A stretch of 64,000 nt of DNA from Flavobacterium sp. UBA7665 (GCA_002483285.1 DLHP01000033.1:65979-129978), one strand, 5' to 3'; positions 37,653-45,853 are shown, counted from the stretch's first letter. Notes: generated from the letters alone by a model not told the origin. A program made the numbers and translations.

Positions 37653-38670
37653 GCCGCGCATACTCTTGGTTTATACGGGCGGTACGATCGGGATGATGAA
37701 AGATTTCGAGACTGGCGCGCTCAAGGCGTTCAACTTTGCCAAACTGCTGCAAAAGATTCCCGAACTCAAGCAACTCGACTGTGAGATTGAAACGATTTCT
37801 TTTGAGCAACCCATCGATTCATCGAACATGAACCCGCAAAAGTGGGTCAAGATTGCCACCATCATAGAAGAAAAATACGCCGACTTCGACGGATTCGTGG
37901 TGCTGCATGGCTCGGATACGATGTCGTACTCGGGCTCGGCATTAAGTTTCATGCTGGAGAATTTATCCAAACCCGTTGTCTTTACCGGCTCGCAACTGCC
38001 CATCGGCGATTTGCGTACCGACGCCAAGGAAAACCTGATTACCGCCATACAAATTGCCTCTTTGCAGCACAAGCACAAACCCGTCATCCAGGAAGTTTGC
38101 CTGTATTTCGAGTACAAACTCTACCGCGGCAACCGCACCACCAAGATCAACGCCGAACATTTCAACGCCTTCAGCTCGCCCAATTACCAGCCTTTGGTAG
38201 AATCGGGCGTACATTTAAAAATCAATACCGAGCTGGTACTACCCAAGGCGCACACCAAAAAGCTCCTCGTACATAAGGAACTCGATGACAATGTGGTGGT
38301 GCTCAAGATGTTTCCGGGCATCAACGAGAACGTGCTGCAAGCCATCCTGAACATACCCAACCTCAAAGGGATTATCCTCGAAACCTACGGCTCAGGCAAT
38401 GCGCCCACCGAAGACTGGTTCATCACGGCGCTCAAAAAAGCCATCAAATCAGGATTGCACGTCGTCAACGTCACGCAATGCTCGGGTGGCAGCGTGAATA
38501 TGGGGCAATACGAAACCAGCACTACACTTAAAAAGATTGGGGTAATCTCGGGCAAAGACTCTACCACCGAAGCCGCCGTGACCAAACTCATGTACCTTTT
38601 GGGGCAAAGGGTCGCGCCCAACGTATTCAAGACCATCTTTGAAACTTCGCTGCGTGGCGAATTGTCATAA
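37642..38670 (+). CDS. ansA: type I L-asparaginase
   Basis: A 342-residue cytoplasmic asparaginase hydrolysing L-asparagine to aspartate and ammonia. The nucleophile threonine lies in VYTGGTIGMMKD (about 9-20). The second catalytic block is FVVLHGSDTMSYSGSALSFM (about 83-102), with Thr, Asp and the later Lys (DLRTDAKENL) present. There is no signal peptide, as expected for type I. The start overlaps the acyltransferase gene, and the ATG is clear. Next comes tRNA-Ser. Confidence 0.92.
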   Translation: MLSKPRILLVYTGGTIGMMKDFETGALKAFNFAKLLQKIPELKQLDCEIETISFEQPIDSSNMNPQKWVKIATIIEEKYADFDGFVVLHGSDTMSYSGSALSFMLENLSKPVVFTGSQLPIGDLRTDAKENLITAIQIASLQHKHKPVIQEVCLYFEYKLYRGNRTTKINAEHFNAFSSPNYQPLVESGVHLKINTELVLPKAHTKKLLVHKELDDNVVVLKMFPGINENVLQAILNIPNLKGIILETYGSGNAPTEDWFITALKKAIKSGLHVVNVTQCSGGSVNMGQYETSTTLKKIGVISGKDSTTEAAVTKLMYLLGQRVAPNVFKTIFETSLRGELS

Positions 38671-38759
38671 AATCAGGATTTAATTTTTGCGGCTCGTATT
38701 TTTTGCGGTTATTTGCACCCGCATTCGAGACCAACGTTTACCGAGTGCAGCCAAACCAT

Positions 38760-38846
38760 AGAGAGGTGTCCGAGTGGTTGAAGGAGCAAGCCTGGAAAGT
38801 TTGTATGTGGGTAACTGCATCGTGGGTTCGAATCCCATCCTCTCTG
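38760..38846 (+). tRNA. tRNA-Ser (GGA anticodon)
   Basis: An 87-base class II tRNA. Acceptor stem AGAGAGG (38760-38766) pairs fully with CCTCTCT (38839-38845), with discriminator G. The anticodon stem CAAGC/GTTTG carries the loop CTGGAAA, giving anticodon GGA. There is a long variable arm (about 38804-38820) and a T-arm with TTCGAAT loop. CCA is not encoded. It serves UCC/UCU codons. Confidence 0.96.
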
Positions 38847-38850
38847 CGAT

Positions 38851-38880
38851 AAAACCGAAGCCGACAGGCTTCGGTTTTTT
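38851..38880 (+). terminator. tRNA-Ser terminator
   Basis: AAAACCGAAGCC pairs perfectly with GGCTTCGGTTTT around GACA, then T-run. This module plus its downstream TTTTGTTTCAA also occurs, inverted, in each unit of the following repeat array. Confidence 0.9.
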
Positions 38881-38892
38881 GTTTCAAGAGCG

Positions 38893-39433
38893 CGTCGAAA
38901 GTTCACTTTCGTAAGCGCTATTGAAACAAAAAACCCAGCTTTGCAAAAGCTTCGGTTTTATCGGCCAGGAATCCCCGTCAGGGAACAGCGCAGCTAATCC
39001 CGTCGAAAGTTCACTTTCGTAAGCGCTATTGAAACAAAAAGCCCAGCCTTGCAAAGGCTGAGGTTTTATCGGCCAGGAATCCCCGTCAGGGAACAGCGCA
39101 GCTAATCCCGTCAAAAGTTCACTTTTGTAAGCATAATGAAAAACAAAAAACCCAGCTTTGCAAAAGCTTCGGTTTTATCGGCCAGGAATCCCCTTTAGGG
39201 AACAGCGCAGCTAATCCCATCAAAAGTTCACTTTTGTAAGCATAATGAAAAACAAAAAACCCAGCTTTGCAAAAGCTTCGGTTTTATCGGCTAGGAATCC
39301 CCGTTAGGGAACAGCGCAGCTAATCCCATCGAAGTTCACTTTCGTAAGCACTTTTGAAACAAAAAACCCAGCTTTGCAAAGGCTGCGGTTTTATCGGCCA
39401 GGAATCCCCTTTAGGAACAGCGTAGCGAATCCC
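38893..39433. repeat. five tandem ~108-bp hairpin repeats next to tRNA-Ser
   Basis: Units start at about 38893, 39001, 39109, 39218 and 39327 (periods 108, 108, 109, 109). Each begins CGTCGAAAGTTCAC or a variant and ends AGCTAATCC or GAATCC. Stem A is CGAAAGT/ACTTTCG in units 1-2 but CAAAAGT/ACTTTTG in units 3-4. Stem B is AGCTTT/AAAGCT in most units but AGCCTT/AAGGCT in unit 2. Both arms change together. Each unit also has a small TCCC/GGGA-type stem. No gene lies in 38847-39480. A minus-strand open frame through units 1-2 merely translates the repeat. Confidence 0.85.
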
Positions 39434-39480
39434 CAAACCCCACCCAAAAACACTACCTTGTACATCCCACAACCACCATC

Positions 39481-40866
39481 ATGCCACCCAACAAAGTACC
39501 CGAATTGAAAACAAACCCAAACAAAAAAGCCTTCCGGCTGCCTGCGCTCATCGTGGCTGTCCTTCTGTTTGGGATACTATGCAATGTGCCGATATTTGAC
39601 AGCATCTCCGCGCGTTACGCCTTAGCGTTGTTGGTTTTGGCCGCCGTGCTGTGGATTACCGAGGCCATCCCGCTCGCCTTGACCGGGTTGCTCATTCCGG
39701 TGCTGGCCATCGTTACGCGCCTGGCCGAACCCGCCCGCGCTTTCCAACCGTTTGCCCATCCCATTATATTTTTGTTCATGGGCGGTTTTGCGCTTGCGGG
39801 TGCCCTGTCGCACCACGGCCTTGACAAATGGCTGGCGCAGCGGTTGATCAACCTGGCCCGGGGCAATTTCTACCGCTCGGCCGTGCTGCTGATGCTGGCC
39901 ACCGCCCTGCTGGCCTGCTGGGTCACCAATACGTCTGCTGCAGCCATGATGATCCCATTGGCGGTGGGTATGCTGGTTTTGGTGGGCAAAAACCAAGTGT
40001 CGGCCGAGTCTAAATTCCTGATGCTGGGCATTGCCTATGCAGCCAACATAGGCGGCGTGATTACCATGGTGGCCTCACCGCCCAACGCCATGGGTGCAGC
40101 CATCATGGGGCTTTCATTTTCACAATGGACTTCCGTATCGTTGCCGTTGTTTCTGGTTGCGTTTCCGGCCATGGTGGCCTTGTTGACCGTGTATTTCAAA
40201 CCAGACCGGCAGATGAGCATGGACCAGATCTTACCGTCCGCAACCGCCATGGCTCCCAATAAAACCCTGATAGGAATATTTTTAGTGATTGTTGCCTTGT
40301 GGGTTTCAGACAGCATGCTCTCGCCGTGGTTGGGACTGGCCGACAGTTTTAGTTCGGTCGTGGCGCTATTGGCTATTTTTCTTCTCTTTGTGACCGGTAC
40401 CATGAGTTGGGAAGGCATCCTGCAAAGCATCCGCTGGGAAGTGCTCTTGCTTTTTGGAGGCGGGCTCACGTTAGGAATGGTCATAGACAGCAGCGGGCTC
40501 GGGGCACTGGTCATTGGTCAGGTGGCCGGTTTGATGGCCCAGGTACCACTTTGGCTGTTTTTGTGGATCATCGTACTTTTTAGCATTGTGCTCACCGAGT
40601 TCATGAGCAACACCGCCAGCGCCGCGCTGATCCTACCGCTTTTGTATACCATGGCCACCCAATTGCACCTCAATCCCATGTTGCTGGTTTTTCCGGCCAC
40701 CATTGCCGCCTCGTTTGGATTTATGATGCCGGTGGGCACGCCGCCCAATGCCATGGTGTTTGCGTCGGGCTTGGTGCCCAGGGCGAGTATGCTCAAGGTG
40801 GGGTTGCTGATGAATGTCATCGCGTCGGTGATTGTGACGGCGTTTTTTTATTTGGTTTTTGGTTAG
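39481..40866 (+). CDS. SLC13/DASS family sodium-coupled anion permease
   Basis: A 461-residue inner-membrane transporter of the divalent anion:sodium symporter family. The two duplicated SNT-type motifs are WVTNTSAAAMMIPLAVG (about 140-156) and EFMSNTASAALILPLL (about 374-389). About eleven helices are predicted. The companion glycine-rich TPP-like segments are VASPPNAMG and VGTPPNAMVFASG. Substrate may be dicarboxylates or sulfate and cannot be decided. It starts 48 bases after the tRNA-Ser repeat array. A TACCTTGT sequence at 39454 may be a weak -7. Confidence 0.9.
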   Translation: MPPNKVPELKTNPNKKAFRLPALIVAVLLFGILCNVPIFDSISARYALALLVLAAVLWITEAIPLALTGLLIPVLAIVTRLAEPARAFQPFAHPIIFLFMGGFALAGALSHHGLDKWLAQRLINLARGNFYRSAVLLMLATALLACWVTNTSAAAMMIPLAVGMLVLVGKNQVSAESKFLMLGIAYAANIGGVITMVASPPNAMGAAIMGLSFSQWTSVSLPLFLVAFPAMVALLTVYFKPDRQMSMDQILPSATAMAPNKTLIGIFLVIVALWVSDSMLSPWLGLADSFSSVVALLAIFLLFVTGTMSWEGILQSIRWEVLLLFGGGLTLGMVIDSSGLGALVIGQVAGLMAQVPLWLFLWIIVLFSIVLTEFMSNTASAALILPLLYTMATQLHLNPMLLVFPATIAASFGFMMPVGTPPNAMVFASGLVPRASMLKVGLLMNVIASVIVTAFFYLVFG

Positions 40867-40972
40867 GGGATGGTGATTGATAGGGTGCCCGAAGCGTTTG
40901 CAAACGGCAGTGAGCCCAGCGGCGTCAGGGAGAACGCACCCGCCAGCAAAACCTCGAATATCCGGTGGTACG

Positions 40973-41052
40973 GCACCGCGTGAGCGATTGAGCCAAGGTA
41001 CCGCGTACCGGCGAAAGCGCGACGCCAGGAGGTACGACGCAGCGGCACGCCC
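40973..41052 (-). repeat. dispersed GC-rich intergenic repeat, copy 3
   Basis: Same orientation as copy 2. On the minus strand it starts GGGCGTGCCGCTGCGTCGTA and ends CAATCGCTCACGCGGTGC. It lies between the permease gene and the PNPOx-like gene. Confidence 0.6.
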
Positions 41053-41076
41053 AAACCCAACACAACGTTAAAAGAC

Positions 41077-41107
41077 TTTCGAGCCCAATTTTTCCCGCGT
41101 AACTTTA
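41077..41107 (+). promoter_or_regulatory. putative promoter of the PNPOx-like gene
   Basis: TTTC (41077-41080), a 19-base spacer, then TAACTTTA (41100-41107), one mismatch from each consensus element. It is 33 bases before the ATG. Confidence 0.4.
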
Positions 41108-41140
41108 AGAGATAACTTATTAATCTTAAAAACACACACG

Positions 41141-41638
41141 ATGGGAGAGATAAAAAACCTCAGTAACGCGCAGGCCGTGGCCAAAGTCAAGGAACTCGCA
41201 GAAAGCATAGGGACCTGTATGTTTTGTACCTACGATGAAAACCAACTCGAATCGCGGCCCATGGGACTGCAGCAAGTAGATGTAGAAGGCAACCTCTGGT
41301 TCCTGTCGCGGCGCGGCAGCCGTAAGAACCGGACAATAGAAAAAGATTCCCGCGTGGAGCTTTTGTTTGCACAAGGAAATGAGAAGTTTTTGGCGGTGAA
41401 CGGGAACGCATTCATCAGTACGAACCGTGAAAAAATTAAGGAACTTTGGCAGCCATTGGCCAAAGTGTGGTTTACCGAAGGCGTGGATGACCCAGACATT
41501 ACCGTAATAAAAGTCGATTTCAACCGCGGCCATTATTGGGACACCAAACACGGCAGTATGGTGGCGTTTGCAAAAATGGCAGCGTCGTTGCTTACGGGTA
41601 AGACGATGGACGACGGGATTCAGGGGCACCTGAGTTAA
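41141..41638 (+). CDS. pyridoxamine 5'-phosphate oxidase-like flavoprotein
   Basis: A 165-residue protein with the split-barrel FMN-binding fold of the PNPOx-like group, close to the general stress protein 26 type. Visible pieces are CMFCTYDENQLESRPMGLQQVDVEGNLWFLSRRGSRK (core barrel), RVELLFAQGNEKFLAVNGNAF, and a tryptophan-containing C-terminus (VDFNRGHYWDTKHGS). The tetrad of true PNP oxidase is not complete, so a flavin or F420-type reductase, or stress role, is more likely. It stands alone between a promoter and a terminator. Confidence 0.82.
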   Translation: MGEIKNLSNAQAVAKVKELAESIGTCMFCTYDENQLESRPMGLQQVDVEGNLWFLSRRGSRKNRTIEKDSRVELLFAQGNEKFLAVNGNAFISTNREKIKELWQPLAKVWFTEGVDDPDITVIKVDFNRGHYWDTKHGSMVAFAKMAASLLTGKTMDDGIQGHLS

Positions 41639-41688
41639 TTGCGAATGAATCGAACTCCGGCGAAAGCAACCCACTAAAAAGAATAACG

Positions 41689-41715
41689 AAAAAGCCCGTA
41701 ACATACGGGCTTTTT
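41689..41715. terminator. bidirectional intrinsic terminator
   Basis: AAAAAGCCCGTA and TACGGGCTTTTT pair perfectly around ACA, between two convergent genes. Confidence 0.9.
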
Positions 41716-41737
41716 ATTGTTTAAAACGAAGCGGTTT

Positions 41738-43417
41738 TTATTCCTTCACAAACCGCACACAACGGTCTGCTGCCTTAAGCAAATAAACACCGCTGGGCAA
41801 AGCCGCAACATCAATCGTATGGGCATTGGTTTTTTCAACCCGCATTTGCCTGCCGGTTAGGTCGTAAACAGCCGGTGCGGTTTGGCTGTCGAGGCCGGTG
41901 TTATCGTAATGCAATTGGGTTTTTGCCGGGTTGGGGTAGACCGCCCAGGTGGGCGTTTTTGTAAACTGTTGCTGGCCCAGCACCTGGAACTGGAACGTGG
42001 CGCTCGCGGGCAAATGGTCTGAAGTGGTGTTGAAATAATTAAAGATGTTCTGCGAAACCGCCACTTCCTGCATGGCACTTCCTGCCACAAAATTGCCCGA
42101 AAGTTCGTTAGACAGGATCATGTGCTCGATGATGGGATGCGTGCCGAAATCGGTATTGGCATGGATGATGTCTTTGGTAATCCCATTGTAGTTGGCCGTG
42201 TCATCGATGAAGTTCTTATACGGCGAATCGGTACAGGCGCAGGTCGTGCTCGTGGTACCAATAAGGTAATCGTTGAAATCGCCGATTACGATGAGGTTTT
42301 TGGTGTTGTATGCCGCGCCGTCGAGGATGGCCTTTAAGCCTTGTGAACCGCCCAGCCTGCGGGTATAGCTCGACGCATTGCCGTCTTCGGCCTTCGCGTG
42401 GATGTTCACGATAGACACCGGGATCGGGCTGTCTCCGGCCAATAGGTTTATGGTGTACAAAGTAGGATATCTTCCGCTTGACCAATTGTAGGTATACGAA
42501 TTGCCTTGCGCCGGATTACCGCTGCTCAGTTGTGACGCGCTCACCAATTGCACTTTTGATTTTTTATAGATGATGGCCTGTCTTTGTTCGCAATCGTCGG
42601 TAGTTGCGGGCACAATCATGCCGTCCCACAGCTCCCGGTCTAAAAGCGTCAACAGTGTTTCCAGGGATGGATTGGCCACCGAGTTGGTAATTTCCTGCAG
42701 GCAGTAGATATCCGAGTCCAGGGCAAGCATCGCCGATGCCACGTTGTTGAGTTGTTGGGTTTCATCGGTGGGCCCAAACTGCGAACAACCCAGCCACTCG
42801 GTATTCCAGTTGGTCACCTTGAACAGCCCAGCATTCGGGTTGCTGCCCTGTGGCTCGCCCTTGACCTTGATGTTCTTGATTTCCCAGGTGGCGCTTTGCG
42901 TATTGCTGCAGATGTACCGGAAAGCAATGCGCGAATTGGCCGACTTGGCCGCCTCAGGGACCACGAGTTCGCCCGATGGGATGAACTGCCAGCCCACGGG
43001 AATGTTTTGGTTGAGGCCGGTTAGTGCTACCCATTGCGTGGTGGTGGGATCACCAGTATAATCGGCGGTGGCAAAGACGCTGTACCAACCCAGTTCAACT
43101 CCAACGTTCATGATGGCGGTGACGCCGCGCGTATGGTCGAAGGTGAGTTTGACGTTGTTGGTCTGGGTGAGGTTGATGATGGGGCTGATGAGCCAATCCT
43201 CGTTCTGGTAGTTTTGTCCACCCGAGTAACCGGTGCACGTGGCGCCGTATTGGTTGCTCTGGTTCCAGGTTTGGGTGCCCGTCACGCTGTAGGTGGTAAA
43301 GGTGTTGAAACTCGCCGGGCTGAGCATCGATTGGTCGAGCAGTGTGGTCTGCGCCGTTAATAGTTGGGCAAAGCCGCAAAGCAGCACAACAAAAAGCAGT
43401 CTGGTATATTTTTGCAT
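41738..43417 (-). CDS. secreted EEP-family nuclease/phosphatase with T9SS domain
   Basis: A 559-residue secreted protein. It has a signal peptide (MQKYTRLLFVVLLCGFAQLLTAQ) and an N-terminal choice-of-anchor J-type jelly-roll (about 25-180, YQNEDWLISPIINLTQ). An endonuclease/exonuclease/phosphatase domain follows (about 195-465). It has FKVTNWNTEWLG, the metal Glu in IYCLQEITN, VIGDFNDYL and the final TTSDHLPASATF with catalytic His. The last ~70 residues form a type A sorting domain (VYPNPAKTQLHYD). The ATG at 43417 is chosen for its signal peptide. Likely an extracellular DNase or phosphodiesterase. Confidence 0.87.
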   Translation of the reverse strand: MQKYTRLLFVVLLCGFAQLLTAQTTLLDQSMLSPASFNTFTTYSVTGTQTWNQSNQYGATCTGYSGGQNYQNEDWLISPIINLTQTNNVKLTFDHTRGVTAIMNVGVELGWYSVFATADYTGDPTTTQWVALTGLNQNIPVGWQFIPSGELVVPEAAKSANSRIAFRYICSNTQSATWEIKNIKVKGEPQGSNPNAGLFKVTNWNTEWLGCSQFGPTDETQQLNNVASAMLALDSDIYCLQEITNSVANPSLETLLTLLDRELWDGMIVPATTDDCEQRQAIIYKKSKVQLVSASQLSSGNPAQGNSYTYNWSSGRYPTLYTINLLAGDSPIPVSIVNIHAKAEDGNASSYTRRLGGSQGLKAILDGAAYNTKNLIVIGDFNDYLIGTTSTTCACTDSPYKNFIDDTANYNGITKDIIHANTDFGTHPIIEHMILSNELSGNFVAGSAMQEVAVSQNIFNYFNTTSDHLPASATFQFQVLGQQQFTKTPTWAVYPNPAKTQLHYDNTGLDSQTAPAVYDLTGRQMRVEKTNAHTIDVAALPSGVYLLKAADRCVRFVKE

Positions 43418-43530
43418 GGGTTTTGGGTAGCCACCTATGAAAAAACCGCGAATTGTTACGGCAGATTTTCTGCAGGTGTTGTTAACGGGGCAAACATACG
43501 AAGAAAAGTGGGTTTTTTGGTTGCGGTTGA

Positions 43531-43595
43531 TGGTCGATGGTTGCCAGTTGTGAGGTCTTTCCACTTTCGACTTTCGACTTTTGACTTTCGATCAT
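43531..43595. repeat. short tandem CTTTCGA repeats
   Basis: Four near-copies of a heptamer close to ACTTTCG lie in tandem (about 43560-43590) in the 177-base gap between two minus-strand genes. It resembles the heptamer tract at 9052-9081 in style but not sequence. No gene is seen. Confidence 0.55.
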
Positions 43596-44018
43596 CTATT
43601 CCGGAATCAAATGCATTTCAGAGCTTGTTATCGTTTTTTTCGATTCCTCATTCATGACAGGCACGTAGATCAATTCTTTTTCGGATAGGGTTGGGACGGT
43701 CGCGATCAACAGGTCGTTATTGAACAATTCGATACAATTTTTCTCCATGTTGTATTTCCAGTTGCCTTTGGTGGATTTTGGCGTCACGGGCGTTTCCAGG
43801 AAAGTGTAATCGGGCTTGAATACCATTCTGGATTTGGCCAGGTAAGGGAACGCGACCTTTTTGCCATTGATGAGTACAAAATCGATTTTCCAGGTCTTGC
43901 ATAAGAAGGTATTCAAATCGGTCTCGGACATTTTCATTTGTTGCGAAAATGCGGTGAAGCCGGTGAGAAACAGCAATAGGATTAGGCAACGTTTGGTGAA
44001 ATTGAAGGTCGTTTTCAT
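43596..44018 (-). CDS. lipocalin-like exported hypothetical protein
   Basis: A 140-residue exported protein with a signal peptide (CLILLLFLTGFTAFSQ). The body has short beta strands of the lipocalin-like type: LCKTWKIDFVLINGKKVAFP, then MVFKPDYTFLETP, then KGNWKYNMEKNCIELFNND. These patterns resemble flavobacterial lipocalin-like families. The role is unknown. The ATG at 44018 is used because the longer frame lacks signal character. It borders the accessory region on the right. Confidence 0.65.
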   Translation of the reverse strand: MKTTFNFTKRCLILLLFLTGFTAFSQQMKMSETDLNTFLCKTWKIDFVLINGKKVAFPYLAKSRMVFKPDYTFLETPVTPKSTKGNWKYNMEKNCIELFNNDLLIATVPTLSEKELIYVPVMNEESKKTITSSEMHLIPE

Positions 44019-44132
44019 GGTGTTTTTTTTATCACTGTGGCGGTTTTCGACAGGCGAGTAGGCGCTGGTATCGAAAGGCAAATTTAAGAAAATAATTGGT
44101 TGGCGCGATGAACGTTAACAGCAACAAAATAA

Positions 44133-44312
44133 CCCGCTCCGCAAAGTGTTCCGATGAAAAGCTCCGCAAATGTCTCCCGACTTTGCAGTATATTAAGGAA
44201 TGGAATTATAGAGGTTGAAATAGTAGAAATACCCAAAGTAGATGTTTTAAAATCTTCTTCTTTTGATAAGCACTTGATTCAAAGTTAGTTCAAAGTCGAG
44301 AGGCTTTGCGCA
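44133..44312 (+). repeat. direct repeat with conserved coding frame, copy A
   Basis: Matches 46834-46995 over about 160 bases, with an 18-base insertion. Read in one frame it gives APQSVPMKSSANVS, then VEIVEIPKVDVLKSSSFDKH and a stop at 44286-44288. Copy B keeps that frame with mostly conservative changes. A short frame from ATG 44154 (44 codons) is possible. The rest of the 44019-44479 gap shows CTTTGCGCAGCAGG fragments, an AGCGGCGAAACGTTGGCGC block at 44391-44409 and nothing else recognisable. Confidence 0.65.
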
Positions 44313-44479
44313 GCAGGTTGGATGCGTGCTTTTTCATTCAATTCCATGTTGGCGCAGCAGATCGTTTCACTTTCCCCGCCCATACCACCTAGCGGCGAAA
44401 CGTTGGCGCACGTTTTTCACCCCCAAATCCGGTTAGGGCGTTTAAATGTTGTACCTTGTATTGCTAAGGAACAACACAA

Positions 44480-44848
44480 ATGGAAAATAAATCAAAGTTG
44501 AGTGATTTGAAAATTGCTCAGCAAGAACTCATCCTTCACCATAAACAACTGGCCAAATGCGCATACGACTTGAAAATAGCCAATGAAAATTTGGACATCG
44601 GAGAAAGCGAACGAGAGAAACGCCTCATAGAAGTCAATGAAGACTTAGAGAATATGATGTTCGCCATTTCGCACAAACTCAGGAAATCGATAGCAAAAAT
44701 CATTGGAATTTCAAACCTCTTATGCGGTGACCATACGCTGGATGATGCAGAGTTAAGGGAAATGCTGGGCATCATCATTAGCTCGGCCGAATCGTTGAAC
44801 AATTCAACAGAAGAATTGTCGGTGTTTATTCGGTTAAAGAGGGGTTGA
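44480..44848 (+). CDS. stand-alone histidine kinase DHp-like protein
   Basis: A 122-residue soluble protein. The N-terminal half is a predicted coiled coil (LSDLKIAQQELILHHKQLAK to KRLIEVNEDLENMM). It then has a HisKA-type H-box: MMFAISHKLRKSIAKIIGIS (His about residue 65) with the second helix SAESLNNSTEELSVFI. No ATP-binding domain follows, and the gene ends cleanly. It is either a phosphotransfer or dimerisation protein resembling Spo0B in concept, or a truncated kinase. It lies at the edge of the cassette-like region. Confidence 0.7.
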   Translation: MENKSKLSDLKIAQQELILHHKQLAKCAYDLKIANENLDIGESEREKRLIEVNEDLENMMFAISHKLRKSIAKIIGISNLLCGDHTLDDAELREMLGIIISSAESLNNSTEELSVFIRLKRG

Positions 44849-44861
44849 GGGGGTGCTGCGT

Positions 44862-44884
44862 GGCGCGGATTCGTAATCCGTGCC
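44862..44884 (-). repeat. hairpin repeat, short copy (e)
   Basis: GGCGCGGATT and AATCCGTGCC form a stem with a three-base loop. It has the ends of the longer repeats at 45854, 48005, 49231 and 49685 but lacks their ~25-base centre. It lies 11 bases past the stop of the minus-strand gene at 44896. Confidence 0.7.
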
Positions 44885-44895
44885 TACTAATTACC

Positions 44896-45189
44896 TCAAC
44901 GTTTTAAAATATATTTCCCTTGTGCGCTTTTTACAATGTCACTAATAATCATATTGAAATTTTGGTAGTAGATCGGTTCGCCGGTTTCGTCAGAAATGGT
45001 CAGGAAATCGAGGTTGTCGAACAGTGATTCGACAGATACCGTCCAAGTGTCTGCGTACTGGCCATCCGCAACTTCTTCCTTTTCCCTGAAAAAAGGTTTG
45101 CCTATAGTAGACTCTGAATAATATTTCCCATCCAGGTCAGCCATTACTTGTTTGGCTTTCTCGAGGATTTTCGCTTCGGTGTTTTTCAT
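44896..45189 (-). CDS. small tandem paralog 1 (uncharacterised)
   Basis: A 97-residue soluble protein. It shares with the two genes upstream the start NTEAKILEKAKQVMADL, the central DTWTVSVESLFDN and the end LTISDETGEPIYYQNFNMII. The pattern is an N-terminal helix followed by beta strands in an alpha+beta sandwich. I do not recognise the family. It lies 27 bases from the next paralog, so the three form an operon. An immunity-like or anti-phage role would fit the context but is only a guess. Confidence 0.75.
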   Translation of the reverse strand: MKNTEAKILEKAKQVMADLDGKYYSESTIGKPFFREKEEVADGQYADTWTVSVESLFDNLDFLTISDETGEPIYYQNFNMIISDIVKSAQGKYILKR

Positions 45190-45216
45190 AACCCTTAAAT
45201 AAAGTGTTGATGGGAA

Positions 45217-45519
45217 TTATCTCCAAAGCCTCAAAATATATTTCCCTTCGGGATTTTTTTCAACAAGGCTGATGATCATGTTGAAATTCTGGTAATAAAT
45301 CGGTTCGGCGGTTTCATCGGCAATGGTTAAGAAATCTAAACTGTCGAATATCGAATTGATTGATACGGTCCAGGTATCCAGTTTCGCGCCCGTTGTAATT
45401 ACCGCGTCGTCCTTTATGAATGTAGCCCTTTCTATATCCGATTCATTATAATATTTTCCGAATAGTTCGGCCATTATTTGTTTGGCTCTTTCGAGGATTT
45501 GTGCTTCTGTGTTTTTCAT
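45217..45519 (-). CDS. small tandem paralog 2 (uncharacterised)
   Basis: A 100-residue paralog of its neighbours (NTEAQILERAKQIMAELFGK, DTWTVSINSIFDSLDFLT, DETAEPIYYQNFNMI). The middle differs (TFIKDDAVITTGAKL), and a short C-terminal tail RLWR is its own. It lies 27 bases from paralog 1 and 28 from paralog 3, all on the minus strand, with no promoter between. Family unknown. Confidence 0.75.
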   Translation of the reverse strand: MKNTEAQILERAKQIMAELFGKYYNESDIERATFIKDDAVITTGAKLDTWTVSINSIFDSLDFLTIADETAEPIYYQNFNMIISLVEKNPEGKYILRLWR

Positions 45520-45547
45520 AAAATAAACAAATCATGGTGGGCAATCT

Positions 45548-45841
45548 TTAATTTATATGGTATTTCCCCTTGGCATTTTTTTTAACGGCACTTACAATCG
45601 TGTTAAAATTTTGGTAGAAGATGGGCTCGGCGGTTTCGTCTGCAAAGACCAGGAAATCGGTATTATTAAACACAGAACGAATGGCTACTGTCCAGGTATC
45701 CATTGGATTTTCAAGACTAACCGATTGGTCGTTACTAGTAAAAAAAGCATTTTCAATCTTTTCCTCGGAGTAGTATTTTCCTAGGATGTCAGCCATAATT
45801 ACTTTAGCTTTTTCGCGAATTTGATTTTCTGTGTTTATCAT
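45548..45841 (-). CDS. small tandem paralog 3 (uncharacterised), first in operon
   Basis: A 97-residue paralog with NTENQIREKAKVIMADILGK at the start, DTWTVAIRSVFNNTDFLVF in the centre and DETAEPIFYQNFNTIVSAVK near the end. It is the most diverged of the three. Its ATG lies 12 bases from the hairpin repeat at 45854-45929, which therefore occupies the operon's upstream region. Family unknown. Confidence 0.75.
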   Translation of the reverse strand: MINTENQIREKAKVIMADILGKYYSEEKIENAFFTSNDQSVSLENPMDTWTVAIRSVFNNTDFLVFADETAEPIFYQNFNTIVSAVKKNAKGKYHIN

Positions 45842-45853
45842 AATTGAGTTGTT

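Noticed and set aside
38709..38906. 65-codon minus-strand frame across the tRNA-Ser
   Set aside because: It is the reverse translation of the tRNA and its terminator; the tRNA explains the sequence fully.
38884..39114. 76-codon minus-strand frame with repeated peptide
   Set aside because: It only translates two units of the 108-bp repeat; the unit length of 108 is divisible by three, which keeps the frame open by chance, and units of 109 break it.
38893..39433. CRISPR array at the tRNA-Ser repeats
   Set aside because: Units are ~108 bp, directly adjacent, with no unique spacers and no cas genes nearby.
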